From NCBI RefSeq assembly GCF_007993045.1, contig NZ_VOOR01000018.1, forward strand, positions 45,933 through 109,932: a stretch of DNA of 64,000 nt, in the 5' to 3' direction. Under the pieces are notes generated by a model. It saw only the letters and a program-made list of their open reading frames with translations, was not told where the DNA came from and searched no databases. The position numbers were made by a program, and so were the translations under genes. The first letter of the stretch is position 1. Each line of letters starts with the position of its first letter. The stretch comes from Phaeodactylibacter luteus. Its GTDB lineage: Bacteria > Bacteroidota > Bacteroidia > Chitinophagales > Saprospiraceae. Below are positions 33,989 through 41,184 of the stretch, one piece after another.

Positions 33989-34741
33989 ATGGATTCAATT
34001 TTTAACCGTACTACCAACTGCCTTTCCCGAAAGGAGATCAAAGCATATTTGAGCGGTACCCTTTCTCCTGCTGCTTGCCGCAGGGTGGAAGCTCATCTGC
34101 TGGACTGCCCGCTCTGCGATGCTGCTGTAGAGGGCTACCAGGCCATACCAGAAGCGGATGCAGAACGGGAGCTGTCGGCCCTAAAAGCTTCCCTCCTCAG
34201 CGCACGAAAGGCAGGGGCACCGCCCCGGCAGCCCTACCTGAACCGCTTAGCGGCAGCGCTGCTGTTATTGGTGGGGCTTATTGCGGTATTCAAGTACAGC
34301 ATCGGCAGTTTTCACGAACGCGTGTTTGCTGAAGCGTTCCAGCCCATGCCTTCCGGGTATACCATACTAAGGAGCGCCGCCGTCCCGTCTGTATTGCAGG
34401 GCAAGCCAGAGCTCGTTACTGCGCTAAAGTTTTACCAGGCAGAGGAGTTTGGGAAGAGCATCCCCCATTTTGAAAACTACCTCAGCTCACAGCCTGATGA
34501 CCCTAAGGCACAGCTGTTGCTGGCCAATGCCTTGTTAGGCGACTGGCAGGCGGAAAGGGCATTAGGTTGGCTGGAAAAAATCGACTCCTCCTCGGTTGGG
34601 GCAGGCGCGCTGAAATGGTATACGGCCTTGGCCTTGGTCCAATTGGGCCGGCTCGATGAGGCCCGTCAGCTGCTTCAGGAGCTGGGTACAGAAGTGGCTT
34701 TTCAAGCGCGTGCAGGGCAGCTGTCAGCGCAGTTGGAGTAA
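33989..34741 (+). CDS. Anti-sigma-like membrane protein with zf-HC2 and TPR-like periplasmic part
   Basis: 250 residues. The N-terminal cytoplasmic zinc-binding domain has CLSRKEIKAYLSGTLSPAACRRVEAHLLDCPLCDAAVEGY (His-x3-Cys-x2-Cys core). One transmembrane helix (LAAALLLLVGLIAVFKYSIG, about 90-110) leads to a periplasmic domain with TPR-like repeats (LKFYQAEEFGKSIPHFENYLSSQPDDPKAQLLLANALL...ALKWYTALALVQLGRLDEARQLLQEL). It would hold the upstream sigma factor at the membrane and release it on a periplasmic signal, perhaps protein-protein contact through the TPRs. That role is inferred from layout and domain order. Confidence 0.8.
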   Translation: MDSIFNRTTNCLSRKEIKAYLSGTLSPAACRRVEAHLLDCPLCDAAVEGYQAIPEADAERELSALKASLLSARKAGAPPRQPYLNRLAAALLLLVGLIAVFKYSIGSFHERVFAEAFQPMPSGYTILRSAAVPSVLQGKPELVTALKFYQAEEFGKSIPHFENYLSSQPDDPKAQLLLANALLGDWQAERALGWLEKIDSSSVGAGALKWYTALALVQLGRLDEARQLLQELGTEVAFQARAGQLSAQLE

Positions 34742-34823
34742 GGGCAGCGGTATGGTCAAGATAAGCCCCGCCGCCCATTTCAGGGCTGAGAGGCCTAAGG
34801 CTCGCCTGCCCCAGGGGGCTGAG

Positions 34824-34860
34824 GGCCGCTGTGTGCGGCCTGCCTCCGTGGCGGAGCAGG
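34824..34860. terminator. Two GC-rich hairpins between convergent genes
   Basis: GGCCGC-TGTGT-GCGGCC (34824-34840) is followed at once by CTCCG-TGG-CGGAG (34844-34856), whose flanking CCTG/CAGG also pair. They lie between the converging anti-sigma gene and the small membrane protein gene, as a two-way terminator would. No T tract. Confidence 0.45.
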
Positions 34861-34961
34861 CGCTGTGGATGATGTAGCTGGCAGGCTGGGCAAAAAGTGC
34901 ACTATAGGCTGTGCCGCCGGCTCGCCCAACTTTAAAATAGGCAAGCATCAGGGCCACACCG

Positions 34962-35135
34962 CTAACTGCTCAGCACGCGATAGCCCATAAAACCCAGTAT
35001 AAGCAGTACAAGCACCGCAAACAAAGCGCTCGCTCCATTTTCGAAAAGCCGCTCAATATCAGGCAGGTACTTAATAAAAAAGTAGACTGCGGCACCGCCA
35101 ATGACAATGCTCAGGAAGGTTTGCTTGGCATTCAT
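34962..35135 (-). CDS. Small two-helix membrane protein (57 residues)
   Basis: Starts MNAKQTFLSIVIGGAAVYFFIKYLPDIERLF and ends ALFAVLVLLILGFMGYRVLSS: two hydrophobic helices joined by a short polar loop. It lies 40 nt after the M42 peptidase gene on the same strand and may be cotranscribed with it. Not recognised as a named family. The longer frame reaching to 35255 would add an N-terminus with no membrane-protein character and overlap the peptidase, so the shorter start is preferred. Confidence 0.55.
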   Translation of the reverse strand: MNAKQTFLSIVIGGAAVYFFIKYLPDIERLFENGASALFAVLVLLILGFMGYRVLSS

Positions 35136-35175
35136 GTTTTCCAGTGGTATTAACGCGAAGATACGGCCAGCCAAG

Positions 35176-36264
35176 TTAAAGGAAAGGGTAGGCGGACGGA
35201 TGCTCAGGTGCAGCACCGCCAAAGCTCCAGTCGTGCTGATCCAGTTCTGATACACAGGCCGTCAGCAAGTCGATACAATGCTTGACATCCGCTTTATTGG
35301 CCATTTCGATCGTCTGATGCATATTGCGCAACGGTATAGAGATAGCGCCTGCAATAGCCCCTTTCTTCCCGTAGCGCTGCAGCCCTGCTGTATCTGTACC
35401 TCCCGCCGGGAGTATCTCCGGTTGCCAGGGTATGCCGTGCCGCCCGGCGGTGTGCTTCATATAATCTACCATACGATAATCGCAGATAGTGCTACCGTCC
35501 ATAATTTTTATCGCAGCGCCCTTCCCGAGGGCGGTCACCTGCTCGTGGGCCTGAGCGCCCGGCACATCAAAAGCGATGGTAACATCCAGCCCGAAGCCAA
35601 AGTCGGGGTCAATATGGTGTGCGGCGGAAATAGCCCCCCGGAGCCCTACCTCCTCCTGCACGGTGAACACGGCGTACAAATCATAAGGCAATGTTTTTCC
35701 TTTTAGCGCGCGCAGGGTTTCCAACAAAATGAAGACCGACACACGGTTGTCCAAAGATTTGCTGTTTACACAATCGCCAATCTCTATGAGCTCCCGCTCC
35801 CGGGTGACCGGTGCACCTACATAAACATGCTTCAGGGCCTCTTCCCGGCTCATGCCCAAGTCGATATAATACTCGCTGATCGGCAGCTGCTTATTGCGCT
35901 CTTCTGGCTTCATGAGGTGTATCGGCTTGGAGCCCATTACCCCTACCAAGTCTTTCTTGCCATGTACGATCACCCGCTGTGAGGTCAGGGTTTTGGGGTC
36001 AAAACCGCCCAAGGTATGGAAACGGAGGAAGCCGTCTTCGTCGATGTGGGTAACGATGAAGCCGATCTCGTCCATATGAGCAGCTACCATAGCCCGTTTG
36101 CCCTCCTGCCCTTTCCTTATGGCCACTACATTGCCCATCGCATCCACAGATACCTGGTCTGCAAGTGGTTGCACTTCTGCGAGGACAAGTTCCCGGATGC
36201 GCTGTTCGTATCCAGGTGCGCCCGGCGTTTCACAGATTTTTTTGAGTAAATCGACGTTGATCAT
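35176..36264 (-). CDS. M42 family glutamyl/leucyl aminopeptidase
   Basis: 362 residues from MINVDLLKKICETPGAPGYEQRIR. The dinuclear metal site is laid out as in M42/PepA-type peptidases: AAHMDEIGF (His, and Asp nearby), SLDNRVS (Asp), VQEEVGLRGA (catalytic Glu pair), GLDVTIAFDVPG (Asp) and PLRNMHQTIE (His). M42 enzymes make large cytosolic tetrahedral particles and trim N-terminal residues from short peptides. Length is typical of the family (about 350). Starts 270 nt from the divergent metal-binding lipoprotein gene. Confidence 0.92.
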   Translation of the reverse strand: MINVDLLKKICETPGAPGYEQRIRELVLAEVQPLADQVSVDAMGNVVAIRKGQEGKRAMVAAHMDEIGFIVTHIDEDGFLRFHTLGGFDPKTLTSQRVIVHGKKDLVGVMGSKPIHLMKPEERNKQLPISEYYIDLGMSREEALKHVYVGAPVTRERELIEIGDCVNSKSLDNRVSVFILLETLRALKGKTLPYDLYAVFTVQEEVGLRGAISAAHHIDPDFGFGLDVTIAFDVPGAQAHEQVTALGKGAAIKIMDGSTICDYRMVDYMKHTAGRHGIPWQPEILPAGGTDTAGLQRYGKKGAIAGAISIPLRNMHQTIEMANKADVKHCIDLLTACVSELDQHDWSFGGAAPEHPSAYPFL

Positions 36265-36533
36265 TTGTTGTTGAAGTTTGAGCTTTGGGGAGTAAGCGCA
36301 ATGGCAGCGCTCCTTTTGACCGTGCAAGATACAGGACTACAGCTGCTTTTCCGATTGAACGCCCTTAAAAATTGGCGCAAAGGGTTATGTTTTAAAGCAG
36401 TTGCAATTGAAGCCTCCGTTTGGCAGTACTTGGGCGCAGTTGCTTCGAAGCGCCTTCCCTAATGCTTACCTTTGCGAAGGTAAGCCCGAAGAATGGGCAA
36501 ACCTCTTTTTTGTCAGAAAATACCAATTACGTT

Positions 36534-36884
36534 ATGACAGTATGGAATTTCACCAGAGCCCTTGGGCTTAGCTTGGCACTTGCCGCCGCGCTCACCGCTT
36601 GTGGGGGCGATGCCGCCAACAGCAACGCTAAGGAGGAGGGCACGGCACAAGCCAAAGAGCAGGGCATGGAGTATACGGCTGCTTACATTTGCCCTATGCA
36701 CTGCGAAGGCAGTGGCAGCGATCAGCCCGGCGAGTGCCCGGTATGTGGCATGGATTATGTGAAGAATGAGGGCGGAAAAGCCCCAGCTCAGCCTGCTGAA
36801 GAGGGCGGCCACGATCACAGCCACGACGGCCACGATCACAGCCACGACGGCCACGATCACAGCCACGACGGCCATAGCCATTAA
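36534..36884 (+). CDS. Heavy-metal-binding lipoprotein with His-rich tandem-repeat tail
   Basis: 116 residues from MTVWNFTRALGLSLALAAALTAC, whose lipobox (ALTAC) predicts lipidation. A heavy-metal-binding domain (YICPMHCEGSGSDQPGECPVCGMDY, about 45-70) has the CPMH...CPxCGM pattern found in Cu/Zn efflux proteins. The tail repeats HDHSHDG three times, encoded by three identical 21-bp units (36810-36872), and ends HSH. The tail would bind Zn, Cu or Ni. No efflux pump is adjacent, so it may act as a periplasmic metal buffer. Confidence 0.85.
   Translation: MTVWNFTRALGLSLALAAALTACGGDAANSNAKEEGTAQAKEQGMEYTAAYICPMHCEGSGSDQPGECPVCGMDYVKNEGGKAPAQPAEEGGHDHSHDGHDHSHDGHDHSHDGHSH
36810..36872 (+). repeat. 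Three exact 21-bp tandem repeats coding for HDHSHDG
   Basis: Units 36810-36830, 36831-36851 and 36852-36872 are identical at the DNA level, unlike most His-rich tails where codons drift. This points to recent expansion by slippage and to likely copy-number variation between strains. Confidence 0.9.
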
Positions 36885-36928
36885 CCCAGCTGGCCGGTCT
36901 GCATAGCCTGCGCGGTGCAGGCCGGCCT

Positions 36929-37972
36929 TTACACCAACTGTCCATCGAGGATTTGCCGGGCGTGGTCTTGCAGGGTTTCGGGCACAGGCCGGTAGGCTAG
37001 GCCAAGGGCTTCCCGGCTCTTAGTATTGTCAAATGCAATAGGGAAGCCAATGTTGCGGCGCAGATACTTCCAGGAAAAACCAAGGGTGGGGCCCACCGCC
37101 AACAGCAGCAAGCGGGGCAGCTTCCGCTTGGGCAAAGGGAAGGGGCCGCCGGGCATGCCCTGAAGCATCTGCGCCATCTCTAGCGCACTGTGGGCAGCGG
37201 CGCAAACAATGTGCCGCCCCTGTGCATCCGCCCTGAAAGCGGCTTCGATATGTGCTGCCGCAACTTCCCGCACATCCACCACTCCAAAGTACAAGTCAGG
37301 TATGCCTGCACGGAATTTTCCTCTTAAGAGGGACACCATGAAATCCGCGCTCGTCCCGTCTGTACGGTTGCTCAGGGAAGGGCCCATAACAAAGCCCGGA
37401 TTGATGACGACAAGACGCCATTGTTCCTGTGCATCGGCTATGGCCCATGCTTCCCGCTCTGCTATGGTCTTGGAGTAAGGGTAGGGCTGATGCTCAGGCG
37501 ATGAGCTTTCGTTCCAATGTGATTCATTAAACTTGCCGCCGGGCACTTTCTCGGCTTCGATCCCATCTCCGAAAATAGCGGCCACGCTTGAGGTCAGCAC
37601 AACCCGCTCTACCGTCCCCGACCGGGTACAGCTATCTAGTACATTGTGGGTCCCTTGCAAGGCCGGCGCGATCAAGTCCCGTTCTGCGTTTTTGACATCT
37701 ATTTTAAAAGGGGAAGCGGTGTGCATGACTATACGGCACCCTTCCGCCGCTTTGTCGAAAGCGCCTGCCTGCAGCAGGTCGGCTTCGAACAGCTGCAGCT
37801 GCCCAGGCAGCTCCTCCCCCATGGCTTTCAAGTGCCCCACCTTCTCTTCCTGCGAAAGGTCACGGACTGTGGCGTGTACGGTATGCCCGCTCTCAAGCAG
37901 GCGGCGGATGATCCAAGAGGCGATGTAGCCCGAGCCCCCAGTAACGAGGATGGGCATATTTTTGTGGTCCAT
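36929..37972 (-). CDS. NAD(P)-dependent epimerase/reductase (dihydroflavonol-4-reductase-like)
   Basis: 347 residues from MDHKNMPILVTGGSGYIASWIIRRLLESGHTV. An extended short-chain dehydrogenase: GGSGYIA is the nucleotide-binding glycine motif, TASPF follows the NAD fold, and YPYSKTIAE carries the catalytic Tyr-x3-Lys. Members reduce aldehydes or ketones, or act on NDP-sugars; the substrate cannot be told from sequence. The gene faces away from lgt and shares a 152-nt intergenic region with it. Confidence 0.85.
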   Translation of the reverse strand: MDHKNMPILVTGGSGYIASWIIRRLLESGHTVHATVRDLSQEEKVGHLKAMGEELPGQLQLFEADLLQAGAFDKAAEGCRIVMHTASPFKIDVKNAERDLIAPALQGTHNVLDSCTRSGTVERVVLTSSVAAIFGDGIEAEKVPGGKFNESHWNESSSPEHQPYPYSKTIAEREAWAIADAQEQWRLVVINPGFVMGPSLSNRTDGTSADFMVSLLRGKFRAGIPDLYFGVVDVREVAAAHIEAAFRADAQGRHIVCAAAHSALEMAQMLQGMPGGPFPLPKRKLPRLLLLAVGPTLGFSWKYLRRNIGFPIAFDNTKSREALGLAYRPVPETLQDHARQILDGQLV

Positions 37973-38124
37973 AGTGTGCTTTTGTTCTTTTAGTACCGGA
38001 GCTCCAAGAGAACGTAAGGGCGAGGGCAAGGTTGGCGGCCGCCCGGAAAAAATAAGCCCGGCCGGGCGGGTATTCCCGGGAAACATCCCTAATATTGGGC
38101 TTCATCAAGAAATCTAAACCGCTC

Positions 38125-39036
38125 ATGTCTGATTTGCTGGCTTTTATCACCTGGAATGCTTCACCTGAGATTATAAGTTTGGGGCCTATCACCCTGCGGT
38201 GGTACGGGCTGCTTTTTGCAGCAGGGTTCCTGGCCGGGCTTTATATCGTCAAAGCCATGTTCAAAGAAGAGGGGGCGCCTGAGGAATGGCTGGACAAAAT
38301 CTTCATCTATATGGTTGTCGGGGCGGTCTTAGGCGCCCGGCTCGGGCATGTCTTTTTTTATGACTGGGATTATTACTCCCAGCATCTTGCCGAGATACCT
38401 ATGGTCTGGAAAGGCGGCCTGGCGAGCCATGGCGGGGCCATAGGCATCATACTCGCCCTTTATATTTTCTCTGTCCGCGAATCGAAGCGCTCGGTGCTTT
38501 GGATTTTGGACAAGGTGGTGGTGCCTACCGCTTTAGCAGGCTGCTTTATCCGTTTGGGCAACCTGATGAACTCTGAGATTGTGGGCAAAGCGACGGATGC
38601 CCCCTGGGGCTTTAAGTTCCCCCGCCATGAGACAGGCCTGTGGGAGCGCTGTCAGGCCTGTGCGGAGCGGACTGGGCAGCAATGCATGGAGGTCGCCCAA
38701 ATGGCAAGTGGTGATTTCTGTGTGGAACTGGCCCAAGTCCCCGCCCGCCATCCGGTACAGCTGTATGAGTCTATGAGCTACCTCCTTACTTTCTTCCTCC
38801 TATACTGGGTATACTGGAAAACAGATATGAAAGAACGGCAGGGGCGTGTGTTCGGCCTGTTCTTGGTATTGGTACTGGGCGTTATCCGCTTCGGGCTGGA
38901 GTATTTCAAGACCAGCCAGGGCGGCTTTGAGTCTGTGGTGAATGGAGAATTGAGCACCGGGCAGCTGCTCAGCCTGCCTTTCCTCGCTATAGGGCTCTTC
39001 TTTTTGTTTCGGCCTGCCGGCAAAGCCAAGGCTTAG
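38125..39036 (+). CDS. lgt: Prolipoprotein diacylglyceryl transferase
   Basis: 303 residues from MSDLLAFITWNASPEIISLGPITLRWYGLLFA, with seven membrane helices. Family motifs are present: ASHGGAIG (about 107), the RLGNLMNSEIVGKATD signature (about 145) and HPVQLYESM (about 210). It moves the diacylglyceryl group from phosphatidylglycerol to the lipobox cysteine of prolipoproteins, the first step of lipoprotein maturation, and serves the several lipoproteins in this window. A four-cysteine insert (CQACAERTGQQCMEVAQMASGDFC) sits in a periplasmic loop between the signature and the HPVQLYE motif, an unusual feature. Confidence 0.93.
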   Translation: MSDLLAFITWNASPEIISLGPITLRWYGLLFAAGFLAGLYIVKAMFKEEGAPEEWLDKIFIYMVVGAVLGARLGHVFFYDWDYYSQHLAEIPMVWKGGLASHGGAIGIILALYIFSVRESKRSVLWILDKVVVPTALAGCFIRLGNLMNSEIVGKATDAPWGFKFPRHETGLWERCQACAERTGQQCMEVAQMASGDFCVELAQVPARHPVQLYESMSYLLTFFLLYWVYWKTDMKERQGRVFGLFLVLVLGVIRFGLEYFKTSQGGFESVVNGELSTGQLLSLPFLAIGLFFLFRPAGKAKA

Positions 39037-39037
39037 A

Positions 39038-39060
39038 GATGCTAACATAGCACCTCTTAA
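39038..39060 (-). repeat. 23-bp motif shared with 27624-27646
   Basis: Reverse complement TTAAGAGGTGCTATGTTAGCATC, 21 of 23 identical to the motif upstream of alkB. It lies directly after the lgt stop codon. Confidence 0.5.
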
Positions 39061-39152
39061 CCTTTTTGCCTCAGCAGGGGGCTGCGAGCTCAGCACCGGG
39101 TTTTCAGATGGCTCTGCTGCTGCCCGTACGCTATGTTGTAGCTGAGCAGTCA

Positions 39153-39172
39153 GTTAACGTGCAAAAGCAATC
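39153..39172. repeat. 20-bp direct repeat flanking the 39-kb repeat island (left copy)
   Basis: GTTAACGTGCAAAAGCAATC matches 39533-39552 at 19 of 20 positions, exactly 380 nt apart. The right copy is the 3' end of the DUF1501 gene (IAFAR-stop on the minus strand). The left copy encodes the same IAFAR-stop, preceded by SGLRP, and looks like a second gene end. R130 copy c and a CTAG element lie between the two. Confidence 0.65.
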
Positions 39173-39198
39173 GGGCGCAAACCAGATTGTCGCTTTTT

Positions 39199-39330
39199 TG
39201 GGCCTGCCCCTGCCGCAAGGATGAGGGGCCTGCCCCTGCCCGATGGCAGGTGCCGCTATGCTCCGGGGCTCGCTGTCCGCTCGGCCTTATCAGGCCTGCC
39301 GCCCCTGCGCAGCGCTAGGCCAATGCCAGC
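39199..39330 (+). repeat. R130 dispersed intergenic repeat, copy c
   Basis: Contains GGGCCTGCCCCTGCC twice at the left end, GGCAGGTGCCGCTATGCTCC, GGGGCTCGCTGTCCGCTCGG and GCGCAGCGCTAG. The CTAGTG of the 169-bp element begins exactly 12 nt after GCGCTAG, so R130 and the CTAG element abut. Confidence 0.85.
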
Positions 39331-39499
39331 CTAGTGTCTTAAGCCATAAATCTCTGATACTTAAGTTGAAGTTGTCTTCCGGCTAATCAAGGCGAAGGTT
39401 CGCGACTTTAGCCCGAGCTAAAGTCGCGGTTCTTTAACGAAGAGTAGGCGGAAAAGAACGAAACTTGGGGTGGCAAGGATTTATGGCTTGAGGCACTAG
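39331..39499 (+). mobile_element. 169-bp CTAG-bounded MITE-like element, type 1, copy 1
   Basis: Terminal inverted repeats: AGTGTCTTAAGCCATAAATC (39333-39352) against the reverse complement of 39478-39497, AGTGCCTCAAGCCATAAATC; both ends are bounded by CTAG. The middle holds a 12-bp perfect stem (39401-39412 with 39417-39428, around CCGA). No coding capacity. A near-identical inverted copy of exactly the same length lies at 55154-55322. The CTAG bounds may be the target-site duplication. Confidence 0.85.
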
Positions 39500-39533
39500 A
39501 GCCCGAAAAGCTTAAACGTCTGCGACATTTTGG

Positions 39534-41165
39534 TTAACGGGCAAAAGCAATCTTGCCACTGTAAGCCTGCCCTTGCACGGTGATCCGGTATACGTAATAG
39601 CCCGCAGCAAGGCGCACAGCAGAAGCCCGGAAGGCCTGCCGGTGCTGTCCTGCTGGCTGCCAGCCCCGGAACAGTTTGCCTACCGGCTGCCCAAACATAT
39701 TGAACACTTCTACCTGTACCTCTGCCCCATGCGGCAGCACATAATAGATGGCGGTTTCCTCTCGGCTCTCCGGCGCAGCCCAGTGCCGGATACGGGCTGC
39801 GGGCAGATCAAATACCGGCGTGGGCGCACAGCTAATGCCTAGGCCGCCCATACGCTCAAAGTACTGCCCCATCACCTCATCAACGGTACTGTGGTCTACG
39901 CACAGCCATTTTTCCAATACGGTAGCATAAATTTGCCGGAAATCTGTCCCAAACTTAAGGTTGCCGGCATCGTCCACATCATGCATGTCCGGATTTTGCC
40001 CCAATATGCCGTTGCCATTGAGCGCGGGGCCAAAGAGGAGCATACAGGACGCTGCCCCGTGGTCGGTCCCGTTCGAAGCGTTCTGTTCGATACGGCGGCC
40101 AAATTCAGAGAAGCTCATGCAAAGGACATCTTCGCTGCGGTTGGCCGCGGCCAGGTCTTCATAAAAGGCTTTCACGCTCTCCGCCAGGTTGTTCATCAAG
40201 TTGGCATGCTGATTGGCTTGGCCCGCATGAGTGTCAAACCCATCTAGGGTGACCATATACAGCTTGGTATCTAGCCCGCCCTTGATGAGGCGGGCGACGA
40301 GCGCGAGCTGCCGCCCTAGATTGTTGGGGTAGTCATTGCTGTTCTCAGCACTATTGTAAGCCTGAGAAATGACCTCCGCATAGCGGAACGTGTTATTGGC
40401 AACAGTGCGCAAATAAGCGATCTGCTCCCCATAATAGCACTCAGGCACAGAGAGCGGGTCATAGAGCTCACCATTCTGTGCGATTTCGTAAAGCGCCTCG
40501 GGGTCTTCCACCTGTACGCTCATATTGTTGCCCATGCTGTCGTCGAAGACATAAGTGCCGCTCCCTCCAATCTGAATGGCCGGGGGCGCCTCGGGCGGGT
40601 CGGTGATGAAATCGGGGAACTGCCCTTCCAAAAGACGGCCAAGCCAGCCGCTTGTGTCCATCACCTCACTATCGCTGCCAGTGGCCCAGATGTCTGTAGA
40701 CCGGAAATGGGAAAGGTTCTGATCAGCATAGCCTACACTATTGACCACCTTCATCTGGCCGTCCTGCCACATATCAGACAGCCCGCTCATGTAGTTGGGC
40801 ATGGCAAATGCGCCATTGAGGTTCAGGAGCTCACTTTGAGGGATGTGGATGGAAGGCCGGGCGGCCTGGTATGTCCCGTAATCAAAAACAGGGATGATGG
40901 TGTTGAGCCCATCGTTCCCGCCTTTGAACCGGATAAGGACAAGCGCCCGGTTGGTATTGGCATTGGCCAGCCCCCATGCCAGCGGATTGTTGGCGAGCGC
41001 GGCCACGGGAGTGTTGCCCAAGAGCATAGCCCCGCCAGAGAAGAGCCCCAAGTTGCGCAAAAAGCTGCGCCGGCTCCGGAAGTGATGGTCTCGTTCGTGG
41101 GCCTCGCCGTGCTCAAGGGCACTGCCATGGGGTATAGAATCGGTTGGTTTATGGTGATTGCACAT
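39534..41165 (-). CDS. DUF1501 family secreted protein with Tat-like signal and T9SS sorting domain
   Basis: 543 residues. A twin-arginine-type leader (SRRSFLRNLGLFSGGAMLLG) follows a His-rich N-terminus. The DUF1501 (sulfatase-like fold) body includes LVLIRFKGGNDGLNTIIPVFDYGTY, FDTHAGQANQH and CMSFSEFGRRIEQNASNGTDHGAA. The C-terminus is a T9SS-like sorting domain (VFNMFGQPVGKLFRGW...YYVYRITVQG...KIAFAR). The family is always found beside DUF1800 genes in Bacteroidota and Planctomycetes; the activity is unknown. The stop codon lies in a 20-bp direct repeat. Confidence 0.88.
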   Translation of the reverse strand: MCNHHKPTDSIPHGSALEHGEAHERDHHFRSRRSFLRNLGLFSGGAMLLGNTPVAALANNPLAWGLANANTNRALVLIRFKGGNDGLNTIIPVFDYGTYQAARPSIHIPQSELLNLNGAFAMPNYMSGLSDMWQDGQMKVVNSVGYADQNLSHFRSTDIWATGSDSEVMDTSGWLGRLLEGQFPDFITDPPEAPPAIQIGGSGTYVFDDSMGNNMSVQVEDPEALYEIAQNGELYDPLSVPECYYGEQIAYLRTVANNTFRYAEVISQAYNSAENSNDYPNNLGRQLALVARLIKGGLDTKLYMVTLDGFDTHAGQANQHANLMNNLAESVKAFYEDLAAANRSEDVLCMSFSEFGRRIEQNASNGTDHGAASCMLLFGPALNGNGILGQNPDMHDVDDAGNLKFGTDFRQIYATVLEKWLCVDHSTVDEVMGQYFERMGGLGISCAPTPVFDLPAARIRHWAAPESREETAIYYVLPHGAEVQVEVFNMFGQPVGKLFRGWQPAGQHRQAFRASAVRLAAGYYVYRITVQGQAYSGKIAFAR

Positions 41166-41184
41166 GATGCTCAGGATTTAGGGT

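Noticed and set aside
34742..34961. A small gene in the GC-rich gap after the anti-sigma gene
   Set aside because: The only frames are short and follow the hairpin pattern; the segment is better explained as a two-way terminator.
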